Source of the DNA: Arthrobacter sp. PvP023
GTDB taxonomy: Bacteria > Actinomycetota > Actinomycetes > Actinomycetales > Micrococcaceae
Reading direction: 5' to 3'
Assembly: GCF_017832975.1 (NCBI RefSeq)
Contig: NZ_JAFIBI010000001.1
Coordinates: 62,001 to 126,000 of the forward strand
DNA length: 64,000 bases
Shown here: positions 26,128-34,127 of the stretch, one piece after another
Layout: each line of letters starts with the position of its first letter
How positions within the stretch are numbered: the first letter of the stretch is position 1
Position numbers and translations under genes: made by a program
The notes under the pieces: model-generated
Told to the model about the DNA's origin: nothing
Seen by the model: only the letters and a program-made list of their open reading frames with translations
The model's database searches: none

Positions 26128-27060
26128 TTAGTTGGCTCCCGAGAATTCTTTGTGCCGGCTGATGATCCAGCGGGCAATCATGTTGACGCCGAGCGTGATG
26201 ACGAACAGGACCAGGCCTGCTGCGATCAGCGTGCTCACCTTCAAGCCGCTGGCCTCCGGGAAGTTCAGCGCGATTTCGGCGGCGATGGTCTGGTTGCCGG
26301 ACTGGATCAGGCTGGCGGTGAGGGCGCCGGAGGACAGCACCAGTGCTACGGCCATGGTTTCGCCGAGTGCCCGGCCCAGGCCCAGCATCACGGCGCTGAC
26401 GATGCCCGGGCGGCCAAACGGAAGAACGGCCATTTTGATCATTTCCCAGCGGGTGGCACCCAGGGCCAGGGCGGCTTCCTCGTGCAGCTTGGGGGTCTGC
26501 AGGAAGATTTCGCGGCTCAACGAGGTGATGATGGGAAGGACCATCACGGCCAGCACGATGCCGGCGGTGAGGATGGTCTTGCCGGTGGCGGACGCGGGGC
26601 CCTGGAAGATGGGCAGCCAGCCCATGTTGTTGGCTAGCCAGTCGTAGGCCGGGGAGATCTCCTTGGCCAGGAACGCGGCGCCCCAGGCGCCGTAGACCAC
26701 CGACGGAATGGCGGCCAGGAGGTCGATCACGTAGCCCAGGCCGGAGGCGAGGCCGCGCGGGGCGAAGTGCGAGATGAAGAGCGCAACTCCGATGGCCACG
26801 GGGGTGGCGATGACCAGGGCAATAACGGCCGCGATAACGGTGCCGATGACGATCGGCCAGATGTAGGCGAAGAAGCCTTCGCCGCCTTGGATCTTGTCCG
26901 GCGAAGCCACGAGGGCCGGGATCGCCTGGACTACCAGGAACAGGGCCACGCCGAAGAGCACGGCAAGGATCAGGCATCCTGCGGCCAGGGCGGCTCCGGA
27001 AAAGACCTTGTCTCCGGCGCGGCCTGCGCCCCGGGACTGTGTCAGGGAGGTGGTGGTCAC
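26128..27060 (-). CDS. pstC: Phosphate ABC transporter permease PstC
   Basis: A 310-residue membrane permease with six core helices. The coupling loop EEAALALGATRWEMIKMAVLPFGRPGIV contacts PstB. GTG 27060 with AGAGGATC before it is preferred; the frame extends to a TTG at 27147 that lies inside the hairpin region after pstS. Together with PstA it forms the phosphate channel. Confidence 0.95.
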   Translation of the reverse strand: MTTTSLTQSRGAGRAGDKVFSGAALAAGCLILAVLFGVALFLVVQAIPALVASPDKIQGGEGFFAYIWPIVIGTVIAAVIALVIATPVAIGVALFISHFAPRGLASGLGYVIDLLAAIPSVVYGAWGAAFLAKEISPAYDWLANNMGWLPIFQGPASATGKTILTAGIVLAVMVLPIITSLSREIFLQTPKLHEEAALALGATRWEMIKMAVLPFGRPGIVSAVMLGLGRALGETMAVALVLSSGALTASLIQSGNQTIAAEIALNFPEASGLKVSTLIAAGLVLFVITLGVNMIARWIISRHKEFSGAN

Positions 27061-27153
27061 AAACGATCCTCTGGGTTCGAATAGAACCGACTGCCTGGTC
27101 CGGGCTGAGCCGGCAAGCAGCGGTGAAACTGGCTGTACTTCGGACAAACACCT

Positions 27154-27208
27154 AGGTTCCCTGCCCCGCGCGACGGTCTGTGACCGACCCGCACGGGACA
27201 GGGAACCT
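27154..27208 (-). terminator. Intercistronic hairpin between pstS and pstC
   Basis: Arms AGGTTCCCTG (27154-27163) and CAGGGAACCT (27199-27208) pair perfectly; an inner GGTC/GACC stem sits in the loop. It lies 46 bases after the pstS stop. There is no U-run. It probably protects the 3' end of pstS mRNA or attenuates read-through, giving more PstS than permease. Confidence 0.6.
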
Positions 27209-27254
27209 GGCTCAGGCTCGTGTTTCCACTATGCCTTGCTGTGCAGTGAATCCC

Positions 27255-28376
27255 CTAGGACTTGACCTTGATGGATTCGATGGCCTTGGCAGCCTTCTCC
27301 TGGAGGGACTTGGAGAGGGGAGCGGACTTCGCGGCGTCAGCGGCGGCCTGCTGGCCGGCATCGGACACTACGTAGTTTTCGAAGGCCTTGACCAGGTCAA
27401 CGGTTTCCTTCTTGTCGTAGGTGGAGCACACCACGTGGAAGGAGACCAGGACAACCGGGTAGGCACCTTCGATGGTGGTCTTGCGGTCCAGCTTGATGGA
27501 CAGGTCGTTGGCGGAACGGCCTTCCACCGGCTTGCCGGCGTCCACGGCCTTGGCTGCAGCCTCGGCGGAGATCTTGGTGAAGGTATCGCCGACCTTGACC
27601 TGGGCGATGCCAAGCTTGCCGCTGACGGCCGAGTCATCGGCGTAGGTTACGGCGCCCGGGGTGTCGGTGACGGTCTTGACCACGCCGGAGGTGCCCTTGG
27701 CGTTCTCGCCCTTCAGGGATGCGGGCCAGACGCCGGCAGCCTTGTCGGTCCAGACCTCCGGAGCTGCGGCGGCCAGGTAGTCGGTGAAGTTGCTGGTGGT
27801 GCCGGAGTCATCGGAACGGTTGACCGGCGTGACCTTGAGGTCCGGCAGCTTGGCGTCCGGGTTCATTGCCGCGATGGCGGGATCGTTCCAGTTGGCGATT
27901 TCGCCGCGGAAGATCTTGGCCACGGTGGCGGCGTCCAGCTTCAGTTCCTTGACATCCGGGATGTTGAAGGCGATGGCGATCGGGGAGATGTACACCGGAA
28001 TGTTGATGGCACCCTCGGGGCCGCACTTTTCCTTGGAGCTGGCGAGCTCCTCGTCCTTGAGGTAGGCGTCGGAACCGGCAAACTGGGCCGAACCGTCGAT
28101 GATGGCCTTGCGTCCAGCGCCGGAGCCATCCGGGGAGTACTGCACGGAGGCGCCCTGGTTGGCGGACGCGAAGTTGGTCTTCCATACGTCCATGGCCGCG
28201 CCCTGGGCGGAGGAACCGATGCCGGTCAGCGTGCCGGTGACGTTCGCCCCCGTGGCGGACGGGGCGCCGGACTGGCCGGTGCCCGTGGCGTTGTCGGAAC
28301 CGCAGGCGGTGAGCGCGAGTGCGCCGGCTGCGATGACAGCGATAGCCGCGTGGCGGCCGAAGCGGAGTGCCTTCAC
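27255..28376 (-). CDS. pstS: Phosphate-binding lipoprotein PstS
   Basis: A 373-residue substrate-binding protein. The signal sequence ends in lipobox ALTACGSD, so it is lipid-anchored outside the membrane. Phosphate-binding segments are GIGSSAQGAAMDVWKTNFA, QYSPDGSGAGRKAI, FAGSDAYL and NRSDDSGTTSNFTDYL. GTG 28376 with GGAAGGGG upstream. First gene of pstSCAB; a PHO box lies about 125 bases upstream. Confidence 0.97.
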   Translation of the reverse strand: MKALRFGRHAAIAVIAAGALALTACGSDNATGTGQSGAPSATGANVTGTLTGIGSSAQGAAMDVWKTNFASANQGASVQYSPDGSGAGRKAIIDGSAQFAGSDAYLKDEELASSKEKCGPEGAINIPVYISPIAIAFNIPDVKELKLDAATVAKIFRGEIANWNDPAIAAMNPDAKLPDLKVTPVNRSDDSGTTSNFTDYLAAAAPEVWTDKAAGVWPASLKGENAKGTSGVVKTVTDTPGAVTYADDSAVSGKLGIAQVKVGDTFTKISAEAAAKAVDAGKPVEGRSANDLSIKLDRKTTIEGAYPVVLVSFHVVCSTYDKKETVDLVKAFENYVVSDAGQQAAADAAKSAPLSKSLQEKAAKAIESIKVKS

Positions 28377-28500
28377 TGATGTACCCCTTCCAGGGATTTC
28401 TGATGCGTAGCGGACCGGAGACGTCCGAACATAAGAAGTTGCGTACTTTTTGTACCTTCATTGAAGTTAGGGGCCGCAGGTAACGGGATGTGGGGACCAA

Positions 28501-28518
28501 GGTGAACGGAGGGTTAAC
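28501..28518 (-). promoter_or_regulatory. PHO box upstream of pstS
   Basis: On the minus strand GTTAACC and GTTCACC are direct repeats spaced exactly 11 bases, the arrangement known for PhoP boxes in Streptomyces. A weaker unit (GTTACC, plus-strand 28479-28484) lies 22 bases further on. TAACTT at 28464-28469 is a possible -10. Phosphate-starvation control by PhoR-PhoP is inferred. Confidence 0.7.
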
Positions 28519-28610
28519 GACGGCGGGACATCGGCTTACATGTGCAGCGTCACCATTGCGCACATCACATCTCCGGTCGTAGTGCAACGCCAGTGAATAG
28601 ACTGGAACGC

Positions 28611-29738
28611 ATGGCCATCCCAGCAGGACTTTCAGCAAGCGGGCGTTTCCTGCGCGGCCGCATCCGTACCGGCCTGGTCCGGAGCCGCAACTCGCTGATC
28701 CCCGCCGTCCAGATGACCGGCTGCGCCGTGGGGGCTTATGCCTTCGCCGAGTACGTACTGGGGCATTCGGGTCCCCTGTTCGCGGCGACGTCGTCGCTGA
28801 TCGCCTTGGGCTTCTCGCGGGAGCCCCGGCTGCGCCGGGTGGTTGAGGTGGGCCTTGGCTGCACCATCGGCATTGCGGTGGGCGACCTGCTCCTGCACTG
28901 GCTGGGCGGCGACATCTGGGTGGCCGCCGTCGTGCTCCTCACCTCCATCCTGCTGGCGCGTTTCCTGGACAGCGGCAACATCTTCACCACCCAACTGGGG
29001 CTGCAGTCGCTCCTGGTGGTGCTGCTGCCGGCGCCCGCCGGAGGCCCGTTCACCCGCAGCATCGATGCGATAGTGGGCGGACTGTTCGCGCTGCTGGTCA
29101 CCATCCTCATCCCCAAGGATCCCCGGCGGGAACCGCGCAAGGACGTCCGGAAACTGCTGCACGAGCTCGCCGAGGTGCTGCGCGAATGCGCGCAGGCCCT
29201 CATCAAGAGCGACTCCACCCAGGCATGGCATGCCCTGATCCGCGGCCGGAACTGCCAGCCCCTGGTGGACGCAATGCGCCATACCCTGCGCGCGTCCGGT
29301 GAGGTGGCCACGCTCGCACCGGCGTACCGCAGGCACCGCGATGAGCTGGACCGGCTCGAGCAGTCGCTGGACTTCATCGACCTGGCGCTCCGTAACAGCC
29401 GCGTTTTTGCGCGCAGGCTGACCAGCGCCATCAACCATGCCGCGTTGTCCGACGAAGCCACCGAAAACATCGCCGAGGTGCTGCAGGAAACCGCCGCCGC
29501 CATCGACGAGCTGTCCCTGGGCCTTGCCGAAACGCACGACGGTGCTCGGCGGGCCCATCTCCGGACGGCCCGGCAGGACCTGAGCGGGATCGCACTGCGC
29601 CTGCACCCGAAGCTGCTGGAAGTCCAGCGCCTCGAGGGCGAAACGGTGGTCATGCTGTTCCGCCCGCTGATGGTGGACCTGCTCGAAGCCAGCGGAATGG
29701 ACTCCCGGGAGGCCAGGGACATTCTCCCGCCGCTGTAG
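28611..29738 (+). CDS. FUSC-family membrane protein (aromatic acid exporter type)
   Basis: A 375-residue protein. The N-terminal half has about six hydrophobic helices in FUSC style (VQMTGCAVGAYAFAEYVLG, IALGFSREPRLRRVVEVGLGCTIGIAVGDLLLHWLG, LGLQSLLVVLLPAP). The C-terminal half is a long soluble helical region from about residue 170, ending VVMLFRPLMVDLLEASG. The family includes presumed exporters of aromatic acids; the substrate here is unknown. ATG 28611 is chosen as the membrane domain begins soon after; the upstream frame crosses promoter sequence. Confidence 0.87.
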   Translation: MAIPAGLSASGRFLRGRIRTGLVRSRNSLIPAVQMTGCAVGAYAFAEYVLGHSGPLFAATSSLIALGFSREPRLRRVVEVGLGCTIGIAVGDLLLHWLGGDIWVAAVVLLTSILLARFLDSGNIFTTQLGLQSLLVVLLPAPAGGPFTRSIDAIVGGLFALLVTILIPKDPRREPRKDVRKLLHELAEVLRECAQALIKSDSTQAWHALIRGRNCQPLVDAMRHTLRASGEVATLAPAYRRHRDELDRLEQSLDFIDLALRNSRVFARRLTSAINHAALSDEATENIAEVLQETAAAIDELSLGLAETHDGARRAHLRTARQDLSGIALRLHPKLLEVQRLEGETVVMLFRPLMVDLLEASGMDSREARDILPPL

Positions 29739-29826
29739 TAGCAGGATCCCGCTGGTTGAACTCGTCGAAGCCGGGACCCCGACGAGCTGGCGCCGGGATG
29801 TCACTGCCCCCGGATAGTGTGGAGCA

Positions 29827-31200
29827 ATGGCAACCAAGACTTCCCGGGCATCCAAAGCCCCGGCCTACAAATGCGCCGAATGCGGCTGGACCACCGTCAA
29901 ATGGGTGGGGCGCTGTGGCGAGTGCCAGGCGTGGGGCACCGTGGAGGAAACCGGCGCCGCCGTTGCGCGTACGACGGCGGCCACCACCGTTGTGGAGCCC
30001 GCCCGCCGGATCGCCGACGTCGATGCCACCACGGCGGCGTTCCTCCCGACGGGCGTGGATGAACTGGACCGCGTGCTCGGCGGCGGGCTGGTTCCGGGCG
30101 CAGTGATCCTGCTGGCCGGCGAGCCCGGGGTGGGCAAGTCCACGCTGCTCCTGGATGTTGCCGCCAAGTTCGCCCGCACGGCGCAGGACGTCCTCTACAT
30201 CACGGGTGAGGAATCCGCTGCGCAGGTCAAACTGCGGGCGGACCGGATCGACGCTGTTGCAGAGTCCCTCTACCTTTCGGCCGAAACGGATCTTGGCCAG
30301 GCGCTCGGGCAAGTGGAGAAGCTGGAACCGCGGCTGCTGGTGGTGGACTCCGTCCAGACCCTCAGCAGTGCCGACGTCGAGGGCAGCGCCGGCGGCGTCT
30401 CCCAGGTGCGCGAGGTGGCCGCCTCCCTGATCGCCGCGGCCAAGCGCCGCAACATGACCACGCTCCTGGTGGGGCACGTGACCAAGGACGGCTCCATCGC
30501 CGGGCCCCGCCTCCTGGAGCACCTGGTGGACGTGGTCTGCCAGTTCGAGGGCGAGCGCCACTCGCGGCTCCGGCTGCTGCGGGCCGTGAAAAACCGGTAC
30601 GGACCCACGGACGACGTCGGCTGCTTCGACCTCAACGAGGACGGCATCGTAGGCCTTGCCGATCCCAGCGGCCTGTTCGTCTCCCGGACCAAGGAGCCTG
30701 TGTCCGGCACGTGCATCACCGTGACTTTGGAAGGCCGCCGGCCGCTGCTGGCGGAGGTGCAGTCGCTCCTGGCCGAGAGCGCCAGTTCGCAGCCCCGCCG
30801 TGCCACCAGCGGCCTGGACAGCTCCCGGGTGGCCATGCTGCTTGCCGTGCTCCAGCAGCGCGCCGGCTGCCTGCTGCACAAGGATGATTCCTATGTGGCA
30901 ACGGTGGGCGGCGTGAAGCTCAGCGAGCCGGCAACCGACCTTGCCGTGGCGCTGGCCGTGGCTTCGGCCAAGGCAAAAAAGCCGCTGCCCATCCGGCTGA
31001 TTGCCTTTGGCGAGGTGGGACTGGCCGGTGAAGTCCGTCCCGTTCCAGGCATCAACCAGCGCATCCAGGAAGCCCACCGGCTGGGCTTTACCCACGCCGT
31101 GGTGCCGGCGAGCCCCAACGGCCCCGGACCGGTTCCCGCCGGTTTCTCCGTTCGGGAAGTGGGGCATCTGGCCGAAGCCCTGAGCCTGCTCATCAGCTGA
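29827..31200 (+). CDS. radA: DNA repair protein RadA
   Basis: A 457-residue RecA-like branch-migration factor in recombinational repair. It has an N-terminal C4 zinc finger (YKCAECGWTT and WVGRCGECQAWGT), Walker A GEPGVGKST, the RadA motif KNRYG, and a C-terminal Lon-protease-like domain with GEVGLAGEVRPVPGINQRIQEAHRLGF. Length is normal. In related genomes disA and mutY are usually close downstream; here disA is 13 kb away. Confidence 0.98.
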   Translation: MATKTSRASKAPAYKCAECGWTTVKWVGRCGECQAWGTVEETGAAVARTTAATTVVEPARRIADVDATTAAFLPTGVDELDRVLGGGLVPGAVILLAGEPGVGKSTLLLDVAAKFARTAQDVLYITGEESAAQVKLRADRIDAVAESLYLSAETDLGQALGQVEKLEPRLLVVDSVQTLSSADVEGSAGGVSQVREVAASLIAAAKRRNMTTLLVGHVTKDGSIAGPRLLEHLVDVVCQFEGERHSRLRLLRAVKNRYGPTDDVGCFDLNEDGIVGLADPSGLFVSRTKEPVSGTCITVTLEGRRPLLAEVQSLLAESASSQPRRATSGLDSSRVAMLLAVLQQRAGCLLHKDDSYVATVGGVKLSEPATDLAVALAVASAKAKKPLPIRLIAFGEVGLAGEVRPVPGINQRIQEAHRLGFTHAVVPASPNGPGPVPAGFSVREVGHLAEALSLLIS

Positions 31201-31203
31201 GCG

Positions 31204-31965
31204 TCAGATGGTGGACCAGCCCCCGTCGCTGGGCAGAATCGCTCCGTTGACGTTGGCCGAGTCCTCGCTGAGCAGCCAGGTTATGGCTGCGGCGAGCTGG
31301 GCGGGCTGCGCCACCGAACCTACGGTGGCCTGCAGGATGGGGCCGATCCGCCCTGCCGCGAAGTCCGACTTCCAGGGCGCCTCGATGTTGGTGGCAACAG
31401 CCCCCGGTGCCACCGCGTTCGCCCGGATCCCCTGGGGTCCATAAAAGAACGCCACGCTCTTGGTGAAGCCCACCAGCGCGTGCTTGGACGACGTGTAGGC
31501 CACGCCGGAAGCGGACGCCCGCAGCGACGCCTCGGACGCCACGTTCACGATGGTGCCCGTTCCGGCCGCCAGCATCAGCGGCAGGACCGCCCGGGTGAGG
31601 CGCATGGGGCCTGTCAGGTTGACGCTGAACACCCTGTCCCAGGTGGCATCGTCCACCTCGGCCGGCGGCAGGAAGGCGTCCATTATCCCTGCGACGTTGG
31701 CCAGCCCGTCCACCCGGCCGTCGGCGGCAGCCACAATCGCGGCGGTGGTCTCCGCCTCGGCCACGTCTCCGGTGACCGTGACGACGTCGAACCCGCGCAG
31801 TCCGGCGGCAAGGTCCGCCAGCCGCTGCTCCAGAACGTCCGTGGCGATGACCCTCGCGCCCTCATGTGCCAGGCGGGTGGCGGTGGCCAGTCCGATCCCG
31901 GAGCCCGCTCCGGTCACGATCACGGTTTGCCCCGCGAAGCGGGAGGGGTACGCGGCTGGCGGCAT
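31204..31965 (-). CDS. Short-chain dehydrogenase/reductase
   Basis: A 253-residue classical SDR. The cofactor motif is TGAGSGIG, the structural motif NVAGIM, the catalytic Ser in VNVASEAS, and Tyr/Lys in YTSSKHALVG. Asp at the end of beta-2 (VIATDVLEQR) favours NAD(H). ATG 31965 with GAGGAG upstream; the frame extends 5' without a ribosome site. Substrate unknown. Convergent with radA, ending 3 bases after it. Confidence 0.9.
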   Translation of the reverse strand: MPPAAYPSRFAGQTVIVTGAGSGIGLATATRLAHEGARVIATDVLEQRLADLAAGLRGFDVVTVTGDVAEAETTAAIVAAADGRVDGLANVAGIMDAFLPPAEVDDATWDRVFSVNLTGPMRLTRAVLPLMLAAGTGTIVNVASEASLRASASGVAYTSSKHALVGFTKSVAFFYGPQGIRANAVAPGAVATNIEAPWKSDFAAGRIGPILQATVGSVAQPAQLAAAITWLLSEDSANVNGAILPSDGGWSTI

Positions 31966-32124
31966 GGCCTGCTCCTCAGCGTAGATGGCCCCGGGCAGGG
32001 GCTCGGCTATGGTTACAGGCTCCGCCCTGCGGACAGTCCTCCACAAGCGACTTACGACCCTAGTGGAGTCCGTGAACCGGGCGCACTGTTGTCGTAGGAA
32101 GTAGAGGCCGCGAAGGGAGCAGCC

Positions 32125-32430
32125 ATGATGTGGGGTTACGGTCCGGACATGGGCTGGATGTGGCTGTGGGGAGTGCTGATGCTGGTGGGCGTAGCCCTGC
32201 TGGTGCTTGTTGCCGTGCGGTTGTTCTCCGGTGGCGGCCGCGGCGGGTTCACGGGAGGCGGGTTCAACCCGCCAGGGACTCCGGGGCCGGGCGGTCCGTG
32301 GCCCGGAGCCGGCGGTCCCGGACTAGGACGCAGCCGGGCGCGGCAGATCCTCGACGAACGGTTCGCGAAAGGGGAACTGACCGCTGACGAGTACCGCGAA
32401 CAGGCCAGGATACTCGGCGAGGAGCACTAG
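32125..32430 (+). CDS. Small SHOCT-domain membrane protein
   Basis: A 101-residue protein. A Met/Trp/Gly-rich start (MMWGYGPDMGWMWLWG) leads into one membrane helix, then a Gly/Pro-rich linker and a C-terminal SHOCT domain (ARQILDERFAKGELTADEYREQARIL). Met-rich small SHOCT proteins are common beside copper genes in actinobacteria. GAAGGGAGCAGCC precedes ATG. Its stop overlaps the GTG of the oxidase gene by one base (TAGTG), so the two are coupled. Confidence 0.88.
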   Translation: MMWGYGPDMGWMWLWGVLMLVGVALLVLVAVRLFSGGGRGGFTGGGFNPPGTPGPGGPWPGAGGPGLGRSRARQILDERFAKGELTADEYREQARILGEEH

Positions 32431-34040
32431 TGCCTCCCGCCAACACGCCTCCCGCGGGTCCGCAACCAGGTCCGCAACACGCCGCCAGCCCGCCCGGCAC
32501 GAAACCCAGCCGCGAGCCATTGGTTGGCAGCCGTCCCGCCAGCCGTCCCATAAGCCGGCGCAGCGCGTTGCTCCTGGGCGGACTCGGCGCGGCCGGAACG
32601 GTGGCTGGCGGAGCGGGGCTGTGGTGGACGCTGGCTTCCCGGTCCTCATCCCGGTCGGCCCCGGTCACCGGAGCCGACCTGTCCCAGCCGTCCGAGCTTC
32701 GTAGCACCGGCGGGCGGCTGGAGGTCCGGCTCGAAGCCGGGGCAGGCCAGTTTCCGCTCGCCGGGCGGCAGGCCCAGGCGCTGGGCTATAACGGCGGAAT
32801 TCCGGGTCCCACTCTTCGCTTGCTGCCGGGTGATGTACTCAACGTCCGTCTGGCCAACAGCCTGGACCAGCCAACCAACCTGCATGTCCACGGGCTGCAC
32901 GTCTCCCCCGAGGGCTCCGGGGACAACGTGTTCGTGGTGGTGAATCCCGGCGCCGTCCATGACTATGAGTACCGGCTCCCGGCTGACCACCCTCCGGGTG
33001 TGTACTGGTACCACCCGCACCACCACGGCATGGTGGCCGACCAGATCTTCGCAGGCCTCTTTGGCGCGATCATCGTGGAGGACCCGGATCCTGTCCCGGT
33101 CAGCACCGAACGCGTCCTGGTCATTTCCGACACCACACTGGACGGCGGCGGGAACGTTGTCCGCGTTTCCCAGATGGAGCGGATGCTGGGCAGGGAAGGC
33201 GAACTCATCCTGGTCAATGGCCAGAGCAACCCCGAGTTCACCGCCATGCCGGGTCAGCGGGAGCGGTGGCGCCTCATCAACGCCTGCGTGGCCCGCTATC
33301 TCGCGCTGCGGCTTGACGGCCAGCAGCTCCAATTGCTGGGGATGGACTCGGGCCGGTTCCGCACGCCGTCGCCGGTGGAGGAACTCTTGCTGGCCCCGGG
33401 TAACCGGGCAGACGTGCTGGTCACCACGGCGGCCGGAAACTCCATCCTGCGGGCCGCGTACTACGACCGCGGCAGCATGGCCGGCATGATGGGCCAAGGA
33501 CCCGGTCCACGGCGGACGGGCCAACCGGACGCGGCCGGCGCGGCGCTGGCGACGTTGCGCGTGGCCGGAAGCACCGCCGCCTCTCCAGCACCCCTGTCGC
33601 CGCTGCCGCCCTTGCCGGCAGGCAGGGACCCGGACGACCTGCGGACGGCCGCCGTGGCAGCGCACCGGCAGCTCACGCTTTCCTCTGGCGCAGGCATGGG
33701 AATGGGCGGGGCCATGATGGGCTTCACCATCAACGGCCGGGAGTTCAGCGCGGCGAGGACGGACACCACGGTGGCGGCAGGGAGCGTGGAGGAATGGACC
33801 CTGACCAACCCCAGCCCCATGGACCACCCGTTCCACCTGCACGTCTGGCCGATGCAGGTCATTGAGGAGGGCGGTCGCGCACTGGATCCGCCGGAGTGGC
33901 GGGACGTAGTCAATGTTCCGGCTCAGGGCCGGGTGAAGGTCCGCGTGGCTTTCAAGGACTTCGCCGGCCGGGCCGTCTACCACTGCCACATCCTGGACCA
34001 TGAGGACCTCGGCATGATGGGCGTGATCGAAGTCCGCTAG
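32430..34040 (+). CDS. Multicopper oxidase, Tat-exported
   Basis: A 536-residue cupredoxin-type oxidase. The N-terminus has a proline-rich lead, then ISRRSALLLGGLGAAG, a twin-arginine-like signal. All four copper motifs are present: HVHGLH, WYHPHHHG, HPFHLHVW and HCHILDHEDLGMM. A Met/Gly-rich insert (GSMAGMMGQGPG and GAGMGMGGAMMG) resembles the methionine regions of CueO-type cuprous oxidases. It probably oxidises Cu(I) outside the cell. GTG start at 32430 overlaps the SHOCT gene. Confidence 0.93.
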   Translation: MPPANTPPAGPQPGPQHAASPPGTKPSREPLVGSRPASRPISRRSALLLGGLGAAGTVAGGAGLWWTLASRSSSRSAPVTGADLSQPSELRSTGGRLEVRLEAGAGQFPLAGRQAQALGYNGGIPGPTLRLLPGDVLNVRLANSLDQPTNLHVHGLHVSPEGSGDNVFVVVNPGAVHDYEYRLPADHPPGVYWYHPHHHGMVADQIFAGLFGAIIVEDPDPVPVSTERVLVISDTTLDGGGNVVRVSQMERMLGREGELILVNGQSNPEFTAMPGQRERWRLINACVARYLALRLDGQQLQLLGMDSGRFRTPSPVEELLLAPGNRADVLVTTAAGNSILRAAYYDRGSMAGMMGQGPGPRRTGQPDAAGAALATLRVAGSTAASPAPLSPLPPLPAGRDPDDLRTAAVAAHRQLTLSSGAGMGMGGAMMGFTINGREFSAARTDTTVAAGSVEEWTLTNPSPMDHPFHLHVWPMQVIEEGGRALDPPEWRDVVNVPAQGRVKVRVAFKDFAGRAVYHCHILDHEDLGMMGVIEVR

Positions 34041-34059
34041 CGGGAAACCCTTGCCATCT

Positions 34060-34076
34060 ATACCCCCTGGGGGTAT
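34060..34076. promoter_or_regulatory. CsoR-type copper operator
   Basis: ATACCCCCTGGGGGTAT is a palindrome around one central base and resembles operators of the copper sensor CsoR (TACCCC...GGGGTA). It lies between the oxidase gene and the copper ATPase gene. No csoR gene is in the window. Confidence 0.75.
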
Positions 34077-34127
34077 GTTGACGTTAAGCCGCGACCACTA
34101 CGGGTGAAAGTCTCAAAGGAGCACACC

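Noticed and set aside
24941..27151. Very long minus-strand frame (736 codons) over the pstA-pstC region
   Set aside because: It is the shadow frame of pstA and pstC; composition is Arg/Pro/Gly/His-rich with no family motif, while the true permease frames are clear.
28632..29855. 407-codon frame antisense to the FUSC gene
   Set aside because: It mirrors the codon periodicity of the FUSC gene, with His/Gln/Arg-rich shadow composition and no domain.
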